From contig JAJEKV010000020.1 in the NCBI GenBank assembly GCA_021234155.1, positions 8,418,563 through 8,482,562 on the forward strand: a stretch of DNA of 64,000 nt, in the 5' to 3' direction. Below are positions 23,020 to 34,575 of the stretch, one piece after another. Within the stretch, counting starts at the first letter, position 1, and each line of letters begins with the position of its first letter. Under the pieces are notes generated by a model. That model had not been told where the DNA came from. It made no database searches and saw only the letters and a list, made by a program, of their open reading frames with translations. The position numbers and the translations under genes are program-made. The DNA comes from Isoetes taiwanensis. Lineage: Eukaryota > Streptophyta > Lycopodiopsida > Isoetales > Isoetaceae.

Positions 23020-23196
23020 CATTATGCACCATACACACAAAAAGAGGGCTTTTGTTGTGAGCCATTGGTTGTTGATCATTATGCACCACACGCACAAAAA
23101 AATGGCTTTTGTTGTGAGCCATTGGTTGTTGACCATTATGCACCACACGCACAAAAAAAGGGCTTTTGTTGTGAGCCATTGGTTGTTGACCATCGA
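23020..23196. repeat. 57-bp minisatellite, three units
   Basis: The word gagccattggttgttga recurs at 23059, 23116 and 23173, with period exactly 57 bp and very few differences. Because 57 is divisible by three, several frames on both strands stay open across the array, each with a 19-residue repeat. This is a by-product of the period rather than evidence of a protein. Confidence 0.85.
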
Positions 23197-23213
23197 AAAA
23201 AAAAAAAGAGGCT

Positions 23214-23358
23214 AAAATCAATGGCTCAGAAATGGTGCACTCTAGATGTACGCATTAGTACATCCGTTTGAATACATCACGAAATCATAGGAAAACCTTA
23301 ATGAAAAGCGTACAAAAACACAAAGAAGACCCCATGTTATTATGCTACATATTCACAT
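23214..23358 (+). repeat. Dispersed ~140-bp repeat, copy 1
   Basis: It starts near aaaatcaatggc, contains gtgcactctagatgtac and acaaaaacacaaagaa, and ends tgttattatgctacatatt. Two other plus-strand copies occur at 25721-25858 and 51245-51371. No coding capacity and no clear terminal structure. Confidence 0.65.
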
Positions 23359-23680
23359 GGGGGGTGACTCTAGGCATCGAGAGCTATCAGATGGGCATAT
23401 TTACTCAATATTCCTTGATCTAGACCACGGATAGCGATCCTCATTTGTGGAGTATTCTTGTACAAATTTTGATATACTGTATAACGAGGTTTGGGAAATA
23501 CTACAAGGTTTGAGACAATGTACTAAATGGTGTTGATTTTATACATATTATATGATTTTAGGGGCTCTCGCTGCCCTACGTCACCTCGTGTGAATATGCA
23601 CCCAAACCAACGGGGGTTTTAGGGGGATTTAATTTTAAAGTGTTGGATGTAATGGTTTGTATTAATTCAAAAAAAAAATT
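23345..23680. mobile_element. Long-TIR element, copy 2 (left arm truncated)
   Basis: It aligns with the core of 21807-22370: catattcaca-tggggggtgactc at the left, gatatactgtataacgag in the middle, and gtgtgaatatgcacccaaac followed by gggggttttag at the right. The right outer arm (aattttaaagtgttggatgt) matches the reverse complement of copy 1's left arm. The left terminus is lost, abutting the dispersed repeat. Confidence 0.65.
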
Positions 23681-23700
23681 TGGCCCCTTCGGGGCCTAGG

Positions 23701-24774
23701 AAAAGGTGGTGTACAAATTAGAGAAAAGTGTATATATAGATATACAAAAATAGCCATGAAAATATAGAATAAGCAAAGAAACAATATAACTTATAAAAAA
23801 ACAATGAAATACATGAAAGAAACAAAAAGAAATATATCCCGAGCAATAAGAAATAGTTTTGCAAGTTTGACATTGAAGTTTTACACGGCCCGTACTTAAG
23901 GGTTAGATCATAATAGCTTCACACGTGGTTTCCAAATTCAGAAATATAACATTTGAATACCAATGTCAAAATATAACATTTAAGAAAACTAATGGCATTA
24001 AAAACCACCATAGTTTACAAGCTTGATACAAGAAACATCATTAACCAATTAAGCTTCCCATTGCAAAAATCTCCTTTGTATACCAAGCAGGGTAAATTTT
24101 AACGATCCTAAATGTTTTTCTATTCAAATTAAGGTTGGCTAAACCTATGAAAAACAAAAGTTCTTAGATTTTTTTCTTGGCGAAATTTGATAAAATAAAA
24201 CCCTTTAATTATCTTCCCACTTGGCTAAAATGTAAAATTTATATGACATGAAATTCTGATGTTGGCGAATTTTTCTTGGTCCCCAGCTAAAGTGCAACTA
24301 TTTAACTTCAAACTTTGAGCACTGATTAGTACATGAATGACATTGATTCAATATGCTTCTTTTACAAAACGATAACAAAGTTGTTCAAAGTACAATTCAT
24401 AAGGAACAAACAATATCGTTTGAAGGAACATGCATGTTTACGTTGGGGTCAAATGCATCCAAATGGTGAATTTGGTGATAAAGCCCTTTAGGGTCAACAA
24501 TTGCAAAAAGAGAGCACTACTATTTAAAGCTTAAAATGCACATCATGTAACATTCTTCATAGCATTTAACCTAAACAACTTATAGATACAAATTCAAAAT
24601 ATGATTGAGGTAGCTAATGGCAATTCCTAAATGAAAGAGGTCCCTGAATAGAATTGGCATGGCTATTTGAATTGATCAGGTTTCTCCTAATCAACTTTAG
24701 AGAAGGCGATTCAGTACACCACGCAGCAAACAATCCCGGCTAAACTCTAAGCGTTCAGAATTTACCCCCTTTTG
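23701..24774. other. Unassigned AT-rich sequence
   Basis: No gene, repeat or terminal structure seen. Confidence 0.45.
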
Positions 24775-24880
24775 GAGTGGCTAAATTATGCTTTTTCTAA
24801 AAAAATTGCCTTTATAAACTTTAGCCATAAAATTTGACTAAAGGTCTAAAAAATCGCCATTTGGCGAATTTTAGCCACTC
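24775..24880. mobile_element. Small MITE-like foldback
   Basis: Terminal inverted repeats gagtggctaaa-tt and aattttagccactc bound a 106-bp AT-rich segment. A nested foldback (gccatttggc) lies near the right end. A target duplication is not evident, so it is a candidate only. Confidence 0.5.
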
Positions 24881-25238
24881 TTTATTACCCTGATACCAAG
24901 CCCTTGCAAACTGCAAAGATGGGAAAGAGTACCATGCGTCATGCAGAAGCCAACCATTGATTTCCGTCAAATAAATATTAAAATTTTAACAAACCAAACA
25001 AACGGTTTTAAACCAACAAGCTTTATTCAGCACTGCACATGCCAACCCTGATCGCTCTGAGACATTTGAATGCGACAAGTATCTTAGATGGACTTACAGA
25101 ATCTGTAGAGATTATAATAAAGGGGTGGGAATTGAAAATTGCTTCAGATATCATGCCGTGGACCTGCATATATTTTATAATCCTTCATTCTTGGTTAGAA
25201 GCTACAAAACACTGAGATGTGCACTGAGATGGTGGTGG

Positions 25239-25585
25239 TAACCATGGAGGCCGAAATGCATGATCCCAATTACAGGACTGGATTACAAAGAAAACCATCT
25301 TATGCCATACAACATAAAAAATCTTATTACAAGGGCTTTCCAACGCACCAAACATCGCTCAAAACCCAAGGTGGGAGATATCTAAGATTGAAGCAATGCC
25401 AAAACTGACAGTAACCATGGAGGCCAAAATAGATGATCCCAATTCTGGGACTGAAGTAGAGAGAAAATTACGTGATGCCATACGCCCTTGAAAAGCCTAC
25501 TGCAAGGGCTTTCCAACGCACCAAAAATTGCTTGAAAGGGACACCCGGGGAGGGAGATATCTGAGAATGAAGCAGCGTCAAAACC
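25239..25585. repeat. ~172-bp tandem duplication
   Basis: Two diverged units begin aaccatggaggcc at about 25239 and 25411. Both contain gatgatcccaattc-like, then gggctttccaacgcaccaaa, then gggagatatct. A ctttccaacgca word also occurs alone near 22905. No coding frame spans both units. Confidence 0.7.
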
Positions 25586-25620
25586 CTAGCCCCAGTGAGC
25601 AGCGCCATCACCAAATTAGC

Positions 25621-25720
25621 CAAGCCTTTATCTAATATTTATATATAACCACACAATTGCTCCTTTTTAGCCTTTATCTAATATTCACATACAACCACAC
25701 AATCTCTCCCTTTTTTTTTT
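25621..25720. repeat. ~46-bp tandem duplication
   Basis: agcctttatctaatatt followed by a cacacaat tail occurs twice in a row. Confidence 0.6.
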
Positions 25721-25858
25721 AAATCAACGGCCAATAAAAGGTGCACTCTAGAAATACTATTTAGTACAGTCAAACGAATACATCAACCAACAGTAGCAAA
25801 ACTATATTGAAAAGCGTACAAAAAACACAAAGGAAACCCCCTGTTATTGTGCTATATA
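25721..25858 (+). repeat. Dispersed ~140-bp repeat, copy 2
   Basis: It shares gtgcactctaga, agcgtacaaaaa-acacaaag and ccccctgttatt-tgctatatatt with the copies at 23214 and 51245, and is more diverged than they are from each other. Confidence 0.6.
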
Positions 25859-26050
25859 TTAGAGTAGTGAACTGTTTTGGATTTTTTGTATAGTAAACAT
25901 CATGGTTTGGCTGGATCGTAGCAGGCATCGCATGCTTCTTGGAGTTACTAAATCCGATATCCTTTTATCCCTTTAAAGCCCATTTCTTTGTTTGATTTAG
26001 GTACTTCTGCTTCAAACTTGAGGATCCGGCCAAAGCATTTCTATTTACTA

Positions 26051-26078
26051 CTAGAAAAAGTGCCCAGAATTGCGGGGC
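26051..26078 (-). terminator. Helitron 2 3' terminus (minus strand)
   Basis: Read on the minus strand: gccccgcaattctgggc (imperfect hairpin), acttttt, CTAG, then T. The last 17 bases equal those of the Helitron ending at 19972, so it belongs to the same family. The element body would lie to the right on the plus map, but I could not find its 5' TC end. Confidence 0.7.
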
Positions 26079-26750
26079 TTTTTGTCGGGCATAAAACTAA
26101 TAAAGATAATGGATTTCGAGAACATTTAAAGCGTAGAATTTTCAATCATTCTTACTGGGCTTTCCTCAAAAACTAATAAAGATAGTGAATGAAGTTAGAG
26201 AACATGTAAAGGGTGTTAATGTAAAGATGTAAAGGAGAAAAAATTATGCTTCATTAGGGAACAAATATTAACATTGGAATCTTGAAATTGTTTCCGTTAT
26301 AGAACTTTTGACCATGTAAGTCGCATTCAAACAATATGTAAACCCATACATATGTACAATAGATTTGATTGAACATTGAAAAATAAGTAGTTATGGCAAC
26401 CTTTCTTATTTACAAACATTAGGTTACATTACATAGATACGAAAAAGTAAAACCCAAATAAAAAAAATGTAAAATAACTTTTTGTTCTCCGTCCTTTGCT
26501 CTGCTTTAAAATCCACCCTGTTGTCACAAAAAAATGCAAAAGTACTAAATCAAAATAAAAAAGGGTTGATCGCTATCGCCACGGCATCTTAGAGTATCTT
26601 AGATGATGCAACTCAAGGATGCCATCTCTGTTGCGACTTTAACCTTTTGTTGCCAACATAGCCATCTGCAAAGGCATGTTGACAAGAAAGAAAAACATGA
26701 ATTAAATGATTGCATCCTTACTAAGTTGAGTACCACACATAAATCCCACC

Positions 26751-27280
26751 TTGGCACCAGGGCCCCAAGCTTATTTGCTTGCTTCATTGTCCAGGAACAA
26801 GCTTGTAGCTATTGCATCAATTCACACGGGGTCCCACAGGTTACGGATTGAGACAGGTAGATGGAAGCGGCCGCAATTGCCGCGAGAAGCGAGACTATGT
26901 GCATGTTGCCAGTTACAGGTTATTGAAGATGAAAGCCATACTCTTCTGAGTTGCCCTGCTTTTGAGATAGTCTGGAATCATTTTTTGACCTTAGCATTCC
27001 ATTCCACGCTTTCACAACTTCTCAGAGCACCATCTGTGCATGACTTGGCATTATACATACTTGAGGTTCTAGATAAATGTCTGCAATTACTGAGCCCGCA
27101 GTAGTCATTATCTCCGCTTGTCTAGTATTATCATTACTGCAAAGGTTTTTCACTTGAAAACCTTTCGAGCCAGGGGTTTTTTAATCCTAGTAGTAATGAT
27201 TGTACTAGCCCATTGTATGGGTCCCATGACCTATTGGTCTCCGTGGACGTTAAAAAAACTATTCTATTCTATTCTATTGT
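26751..27280 (+). mobile_element. LINE 3' fragment with zinc-knuckle domain and (TATTC)n tail
   Basis: An open frame contains HRLRIETGRWKRPQLPREA then CACCQLQVIEDESHTLLSC. This is the C-x2-C...H-x4-C zinc-binding domain near the C-terminus of non-LTR reverse transcriptases. It matches the layout of the LINE at 28945-33210 (RLCSHHLGVEVGRW then CQVCGTEQVEDEDHALLRC), so the two are related. The frame closes at 27104. A tattc repeat tail follows at 27256-27276. Everything upstream of the zinc domain is absent. Confidence 0.7.
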
Positions 27281-27290
27281 AGCGATCTCC

Positions 27291-28498
27291 AAGGACAAAA
27301 AAACGACATTTAGTAAACGTATTTGATTGTGTGACCATCTCCAAAGCAAGCATATCTCAGCCCTCCATCAAATTTAATTTACAACGAATGGATTTTGTGT
27401 GTTATGGCTAGCGCCTCGAATGTCTAGGAATGTGTAAGCAGCATTGCCGGACATAAAAGCCTTGTGTGTTACGGCTAGTGCTTCCAAATGGATGTAATAA
27501 TCACATCATTGTTGGTACATATTGTTTATTGAGACTTCTTCCACATTTCAAATAGCCATAAGGGGCACAATTTCAACATGTCATATATATGAAAATTTGA
27601 CCTTCTATCGACCTTCTAGCCCTGGACCCAAGAGATATGCCGCAACATGAGTTGTATACCACATTATGTATGTAAATAGAAAAGCCAAATACTGTTAAAA
27701 TACAATAGATGCTCTTATTCTGCCAGTAAATTGAAAGACCGGGATTTAACTTGCTCACAAAGAATTAGCCTATAAAGATTCTGTGAAATACATTGGGTCT
27801 GCTTTTACTACAAAATTGTTCACATTGCATCAAGCATTCAATAAAAGAAAGTCTTGTCTTTTGTTGTTTTTAAGAGGTCTAAAATGTGACCGTAATAGGC
27901 AACAAATATAACATACCATCAGTTGGACGAATTCAGTAGCAAAGATTTGCAATGACTATTCCAGCACTATTCTTTTACAGTATTATGCATGTCACTACAT
28001 AAGGAGCAGTTTCAGTAATCACCATTTACAGTTAAAGAAAAATAACTGAGAAAAGCAAATCTCTTCTTAGCCCATAATTGCAATTGTACAGACATTAAAA
28101 CTTGCATAGCGATCTACAATTTGTGATTCTATGTCAGATAAATGAAGGCTTTGCCCTTCTAGCTTTGAGTCCAAGAGCGCTGCCACTAAAATGAATCGCA
28201 TATTATCATATTATTTATTTAAAAGAAGCCAAAGAATGCAATACATGTTCTTATTCTCATAGCAAATATTCCAACCACCTATGAGAGAATGGCATCTAAA
28301 AGAATTATCTTATACAAATTTGTAGAAAGCATATTGAGCCTATTTTTATTGAGAATTAGTATTCACTCATCAAAATTCTAGATACCTTTTGCTAATTTTA
28401 AAAGGTCTAAAATACAAAACCGTCCCTTTTTTTACTATAGTGATACACGTATATTCATGGTGAAAACTTTTATGATTCGCATACAGAACTAATGTACC
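27291..28498. other. Unassigned sequence
   Basis: No gene or repeat recognised. Confidence 0.45.
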
Positions 28499-28618
28499 TG
28501 CAATGCGACATCCCTGATATGAATCCTTGAACCAATTTCTAAATACAGTTACCCTCATATGCAATGCGACATCCCTGATATGAATCCTTGAACCAATTTC
28601 TAAATACAATTACCCTCA
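28499..28618. repeat. 60-bp tandem duplication
   Basis: gcaatgcgacatccctgata and the following 40 bases occur twice in a row (from 28500 and 28560) with one visible difference, so the duplication is recent. Confidence 0.85.
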
Positions 28619-29036
28619 TATCCTTGTCCATCTTGTCGGCATCAGAGGCTCCATGCAACATGTTGAAATTGTGATTCTTCAGATAGTAGTTTGAGATTGT
28701 TATATCAGTGTGGCACCTTGGACCACAGAGATGAAACCGAGTTTAGCATAAAAAATGTGAGTTTTATTCGACGAGGACGTCGAATCTTAAAGGGGATAAG
28801 AATGTGATGTGAGTTTTATTGTGATTATCTCTAAGCTATAATAAATAATAAGGGGATGATGTGGCATAAGGGGTGATGTGGCAATGAAATAATGGAAGGA
28901 AGTTAGAATTAGAAAAAAGGGGGAGAACGTGAGAAAGAGGAGAAGGAAGGGAGGGAGGGAGGGAGGGAGAGAGAGAGAGAAAGAAAGTTTATTATGTCTA
29001 TGGGAGGCCTCATGGGCCTATTAGACAAAAACATTG

Positions 29037-32000
29037 TTAAACAACATCATAAAATAATAGATGAGTTTCTGCATCCTCATCTAGCTCATCACTCTCGCTC
29101 ATGTCCTCTGTAATATCCATTCCAGTCACCTTTAGTGTGTCTATACATGCTTTCCTGTAGCTGAGGAGATCTATCAAGTATCTTCCTAGCACATCCCCAT
29201 CTAATGTAAAGAGTGCTTGGAGATCATCAAAGTGAACACCATACTCGTCACGTATTGTCTCAAATGCCTTACACCGAAGCAATGCATGATCCTCGTCTTC
29301 TACCTGCTCTGTACCACATACTTGACAATATCTTTGTTCCCTTGGTATAATGTGCCCCCATCTCCCCACCTCAACCCCTAGATGATGTGAACACAAACGG
29401 ATTCTACAAATATTATGCCTCTTCTGGATAGAGAGATTCTCTCCCATATGCTTTGCCCTTTCTAGATTCGGATTAATATTCTGTTTATAGAGGATCATCT
29501 TAGTTTTTGGTTGTGCCCAAAGCTTGCTCTGAATTCTTGATGTGATCCAAATCCTCAGATCCGATTCCACACTCATCACGTCTTCCCAGGCAATATTCCA
29601 TTTACCAAGCCACTTCATCATATCCTGAAACAATCCTTTATCTTTACTATCCATCAAAGCCTTATACGGGATTCTTTCCTTATCCATGTCACATACTTTC
29701 TTAAAGTAAAGTATACTCTTAAGAAGCGCTTCCCCCTCAAGTGGCATAAGCCCACTTTCTGCCAACATCATAGGATATGGTGTTTGGGATTTGACCCCCA
29801 ATTCCAATCTTAAGAATTTCTTTAAGATCTGCTCAAGGTCTTCCCATAAACAATTTGGTAGACTTGGCCCCCAAATTTCGCACCCATAGAGCACAACATT
29901 CTGCACCAAAGTCTGAAAAAGTTTCACCTTAAGAGGCCATGACCAAAGATGGGATCTCCTACACATACTCTGTAATGCATACAGAGCTTTTTGTCCACCG
30001 TCAACTCTTTGAGCAATACAGGTATTCCATCTGTGGTTCCTGCTGAAAACAAAACCTAAATACTTGTAAGAATCACACATCTCAACCCCCTGACCCTTGT
30101 ATGTAAAAATAGAGTTCTGCTTCAAAACCCCTACTGTCATAATTTTTGTTTTTTCCAAATTTACTTGCATACCTGTTTGGTCGCAAAAAGAAGCCAACCT
30201 ATCAAGATGATTCTGCATGTGCTCCCTTGAGCGTGCAAAGATAACTACATCGTCAGCATATATTAGCAACTGGATGATATATCCATGCAAATCTATCCCA
30301 TCTGGACAATTATTACGTAACCAATCTTCTAGGCCATCAATAAACATCCCGAATAATGTGGGGGATAACGGGCATCCCTGTTTCACCCCTACATTACTCT
30401 CCGTACAGTCTGGTATGCTCAGAGAAAATGGATGAGATAATTGTACTAGCACCTTCTCATAAAGCACTCTAACAGCATTCCTGAGATCCTGCGGCACATT
30501 CAGTTGCTCCAATCTCTTCCACAATTGGACTCTTGGCACCCGATCAAAAGCCTTCCGGAAATCAACAAATGCCATGTATACTGGCTTCCTTGTCCCTTTG
30601 ACCTTATCAAATATGGTTTTTAAAACTAATAGATGATCCAAGGTCGATCTTCCTGCTCTAAAGCCAGCCTGTGCCTCTGCCCGTTTTTTATTATCCTCTG
30701 CCCATTTACTCAGTTTCTTCTCTAGAATAGTGGAAAAGAGTTTTGAGAATAAGCTACTAACCATTATGGTCCGGTAATTATTGACTTCGTTTCGCAAACC
30801 GCCCTTATGTATTGGCACCACTCTATTCCGACACCATTCTGTTGGAAAACCCTGCGCCATTGCTAGATTAAGCATCCTGGTCAAGAGGGGATGGATAGCA
30901 AGGCCTGCCCACTTTAAGTGTTCTGTTGTATCTGTATGATCCCGAGCTTTGCCATTTGCCAAAGACGAAATTCCTTCTGCTACTTCTTCCCTTGTAAATA
31001 TCAGATCTGAAACTTGTTTGCCTTCGCTCATTATCTCCTTGTCATGGTACAGATCAACCACCTGCTGCCACAAATCCTGTGCGACCAGCGGAAGATCTTC
31101 ATGCTTATGTCTCCTGAGGTTATTCCAGAAAAGTTTGGGCTCCTCCAGATATCGCTCACACATGATTTGCTGCCTCTGCTTTATAAACAACCTCTTCTTG
31201 TTGCGTACAATGCATCTGTAACGATTCTTATGAAAGGCTTTCTGTTCGGCATTACTTCTTTTCCAGATTTCCTTGGCCTCTTTACACTCTTGATCAAACC
31301 AAGAATTGCATGGCAGCCCCTTTTTGGCTCTATGAGACACAAATATCTCTCTTGCAGACTCATCCAATATTCCGTGCAACTGGGCCGTTAATCTCTCCAG
31401 ATCTACATCCCATGAAAGATTTGCTGCCTTGTGCTCTACACAGCATCGGAACTGCATTTGCAAATGAGATTTCATAAAATATCTTGTAGGGTCTGTTACT
31501 GGTGGCAGCGGCATCCTCCTATCTGGACTGTCTTCCTTCAGGCTGAAAAATAGAGGGCTATGGTCTGATTCTAACTCCTCTTCACCTACTACAAGATCAA
31601 CAAGATCATCAACCGCCTCATCCGAGACCGCTACGTAATCAACTGTACTCCTTTCCCTGCATGTGTTCTTTACCGAGCATGGAAATCTACTTAACCCATT
31701 ACAGATCATCAGTTTTGCGCTACTGCATAAATTCAAAAATTGCCTACCAGTCTTTGTTACGATTGTATCCTGAGATACTCTCTTTCTGCCCGCTATCTCT
31801 TGTTCTTTATCATCCATGGACATCAGCCATAACGGATTTTTATCACCTGTGAGCGCAATTGCTTGCTGACTACTTGTTCTTGCATTGAAATCGCCCGTCA
31901 AGATCACGCTGCCCCGTTCCTGAAAATACATGATGTCTTGTTCCAAGGCAAAAAATAAGTCATCACTGGAAGCATCTGACTCTTTATAAATTTGTTTATG

Positions 32001-32356
32001 CTTTGGTGCAAAATAGCACACCGCCATATAGTACATTTTATCAGACCTCTTTATCTCCAACATAAATATTGCCCATTCGTATCCTTCTTGATGCCACAGA
32101 TCACATCTTTATACACCGGTCTCACAAAACAAGCAATGCCACCATTTCCCATGTCTGCATGTCCAAATCTTTTATTACAAACAGAATACACCATATCAAA
32201 ACCTTCAATGTCCGGAAGTGCATATAGATCCTGCTCCTTTGTCTCCACAAAACAGATCATATCAGCGCCATCTAATATTCTGTGCATACTCACAATCTTA
32301 TCAAAAGTTAACCTGTTTATATTCCATACAACTATACGAAGTCCTCCCGCAAGTAC
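29037..32356 (-). pseudogene. LINE ORF2: endonuclease-reverse transcriptase (one frameshift)
   Basis: ORF2 nicks target DNA and copies the element RNA at the nick. Reading begins in ORF1's frame directly after its TAG with LRIVVWNINRL, the N-terminal endonuclease motif. It continues to about 32080 (GNGGIACFVRPVYKD), where one frameshift leads into a 1,008-codon frame starting at 32063. That frame holds the endonuclease motifs GDFNAR (about residue 57) and ESDHSPL (about 164). The reverse transcriptase follows, with GFRAGRSTLDHL, FVDFRKAFDRVPR, GVKQGCPLSP and YADD (about residue 601, near 30246-30263), then a zinc domain CQVCGTEQVEDEDHALLRC (about 900). The catalytic motifs are intact, so only the frameshift and the missing ATG stop it being functional. 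The C-terminal tail is acidic (SESDELDEDAE). Confidence 0.88.
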
Positions 32357-33073
32357 CTATTCAACTATTGCTCTTCCCTTAAACCATTTCACCTTCTGAT
32401 TATTGGATTTTGCTTCTTTGAACTTCGCCATCTCCTGTTTTTTCTCCTGCAATTGTTCTCTGGTCAGATCATCATTTACCCATATAAATTTACCTTTAAG
32501 AGTATGCCGCTGCTTAAGCACTTGGAAACGGTCTTCCCGATTTGCAAACTTCACCAAAACATGTCTCGTGCCCTGTTCTTTTTTACCAATTCGAAATGCC
32601 TCAATCGGTCTAACTCCCATCACCTGCATGTCTTCTTCCAAGAATTTGGAGACTGCAGATTTCGTGTCTTTATTCTGGTTTTCAGTCAGCCCTACAATGC
32701 GAATGTTTAATGCCCTTTGCTTCCTTTCTTGTGTTTCTACATAATTTGCAAAATTTTGTTTCAGTTCTAACAGTTCTGCTGCTCCATGATCTGATTCTTC
32801 ATCTTCATCATAATTTGCCTGCAAGTCTTTAATCTCTGATTTCATCGTATCCAACTCTCCTCTAATCTGCTGTAAACTCGATCTCAGCACCTCATTTTCT
32901 GCCCTAAGAGACTTGATTTCCAGCATCAATTTTTCTTCTCTCTTTGCCGATTCTTGCCGGAATGCCGTAATCTCTCGCCAGATCGTTCCTAATGATATGT
33001 CTTCCTCAGCATGGTCCGAAGGTTCTCCATCGGATTCCTATTTCTTCGACCTGGGTCCTTTAGGGATAGCCAT
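32357..33073 (-). pseudogene. LINE ORF1: coiled-coil RNA-binding protein with early UAG
   Basis: The likely start is the ATG at 33073 (MAIPKGPRSKK). A TAG at 33040-33038 follows after 11 codons. The same frame then stays open to the TAG at 32359-32357, about 226 more codons. Residues after the first TAG are acidic, then a heptad-rich coiled coil (LRAENEVLRSSLQQIRGELD), then an RNA-recognition-like segment (NIRIVGLTENQNKD; RHVLVKFANREDR) and a basic end. This order matches L1-type ORF1 proteins (coiled coil, RRM, C-terminal domain), which trimerise and coat the LINE RNA. The frame continues without shift into ORF2 beyond the second TAG. Confidence 0.75.
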
Positions 33074-33100
33074 AGAAGATACGAAAATATGAAAGCGCTC

Positions 33101-33213
<113 letters not shown>

Positions 33214-33333
33214 ATTGAAGAAGCGATTTTGAGGAAATATTTAACCTGATGTTTGTTTAAAAAAAAGAAGGGAAATCCATCTTAAGAGTAGGGTAACTAT
33301 GGGCTCATAACTCTAATGGGTTCGTAAAAAAAA

Positions 33334-33545
33334 ATTCTAAAAAGCTATCAACCGTTAAGTATCTAATTTTCCCAAATAGCATCATGCACATGGGTCTGCT
33401 CACCGTACATGTGGCAAAACCCAAATCAGAGAGCAAAAATTTCTAAAAAGCTATCAACCGTTAGATATCTAATTTTCCCAAATAGCACCATGCACATGGG
33501 TCTGCTCACCATACACGTGGCAAAACCCAAATCAGAGAGAGCTCT
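33334..33545. repeat. 107-bp tandem duplication
   Basis: The unit starting ttctaaaaagctatcaaccg occurs at 33334 and 33441, each ending gcaaaacccaaatcagagag. Only a few substitutions separate them. Confidence 0.85.
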
Positions 33546-33894
33546 CTGCTCCAGCCAGCACAGAGACCACATGCACGCATAAAAAACGCACAGATTGTCC
33601 CCCGCAGAGCAAAAGACTTGCCATGCACCCCTTCAATTCCGAATTTCACCCCAATATGCCGACTGAACCTCTGAACGGCTTATTCAACAAATGAAACCAT
33701 CAGAATTTCAAAGATCCCATCCATTTGATGCTTTGTAGGGCTTGGAAAAGAGCTTCTCGGTCATGCCATAGCTTAGCCAAGGCCTTCATTTAAGAGCTGT
33801 TGCAAGGATTGGAAGCAGAATTTGGCAGATCCAATTGGTTCTTTTTCAAGGCAAGACAATAATATAAGACCCAATTTACGAATGCAGCAGCAAA

Positions 33895-34063
33895 TGACAA
33901 CTTATTATAGGACAGCAAAAGTAGAGATGATTGATATTATAGAATGATCAGATACATGGATATAGTATCCCGAAGGACACGACTCTTGGAATAGCAACAG
34001 ACTCCTACGAACCTAATGTGACATGTCAGCATACAGGCGCTCAGCATATAGATATTGTCGACA
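33895..34063 (-). repeat. Copia 3' LTR
   Basis: 169 bp; on the plus map it begins tgacaactt and ends gtcgaca. Relative to the other LTR it has about 16 extra bases (tacatggatatagtatcccg region, near 33956-33980) and lacks two near the end (caggcgctc versus caggctgactc). Otherwise nearly identical. Confidence 0.95.
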
Positions 34064-34073
34064 CTCCCACTTC
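34064..34073 (-). promoter_or_regulatory. Copia polypurine tract
   Basis: On the minus strand gaagtgggag directly abuts the 3' LTR. It is the usual primer for plus-strand DNA synthesis. Confidence 0.85.
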
Positions 34074-34575
34074 AGCCTGGATGCAGCAACTTCAGTTCCA
34101 AGATCTTCATCATCTCTCTATCTCTCTGAAATTTTTCCATTGTAGGTGCCTTTGTCAGTATATCAGCTATCATATAGTCAGTTGGACAATACTGCAGGTT
34201 GATTACTCCATCTTGTACTTGATATCTTATGAAGTGATATCTAGTTCCTATATGTCTGGTTCTGCAATGATACTTTGCTGAATGAGCTAAAGCAACTGCA
34301 CTTTGATTGTCCATAAAGATCACCGTAGCTCCCACTTGCTCTAGCCTGATCTCTTCTAGTAACTGTCGCAACCAAATAGCCTCTTGAGTCACCGCACTTA
34401 TCATGATATATTCTCGCTTCGCTCGATAATAATGCTATAATCGGTTGTCTCTTACTCTTCCATGAGATCATGCAATCACCAAGTAGGAAAACAAAAACCA
34501 GATGTAGATTTTCTCGTATCAACCTCTCCCCGCCCAATCGTAATCGAATATCCCACAAGCTGAAAATGTTTTGGA
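34072..34575 (-). pseudogene. Copia RNase H region (frameshifted)
   Basis: Two overlapping frames together give the Copia RNase H end. Recognisable pieces are MISWKSKRQPIIALLSSEA, then AVTQEAIWLRQLLEEI, VIFMDNQSAVALAHS, KYHCRTRHIGTRYHFIRYQV and a tail with DYMIADILTKAP. The key D of MDNQSA is present. At least two indels separate the pieces, so the polyprotein cannot be completed as it stands. Confidence 0.85.

Noticed and set aside
22952-23271. Overlapping open frames of 60-105 codons on both strands
   Set aside because: They exist only because the 57-bp minisatellite period is a multiple of three; no start context, domain or splice signal supports a protein.
28826-28880. Possible Helitron 5' end (tctctaagctataataaata)
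   Set aside because: Looks similar to a Helitron start but is in plus orientation with no matching 3' end nearby, and sits beside the LINE flank; too weak.
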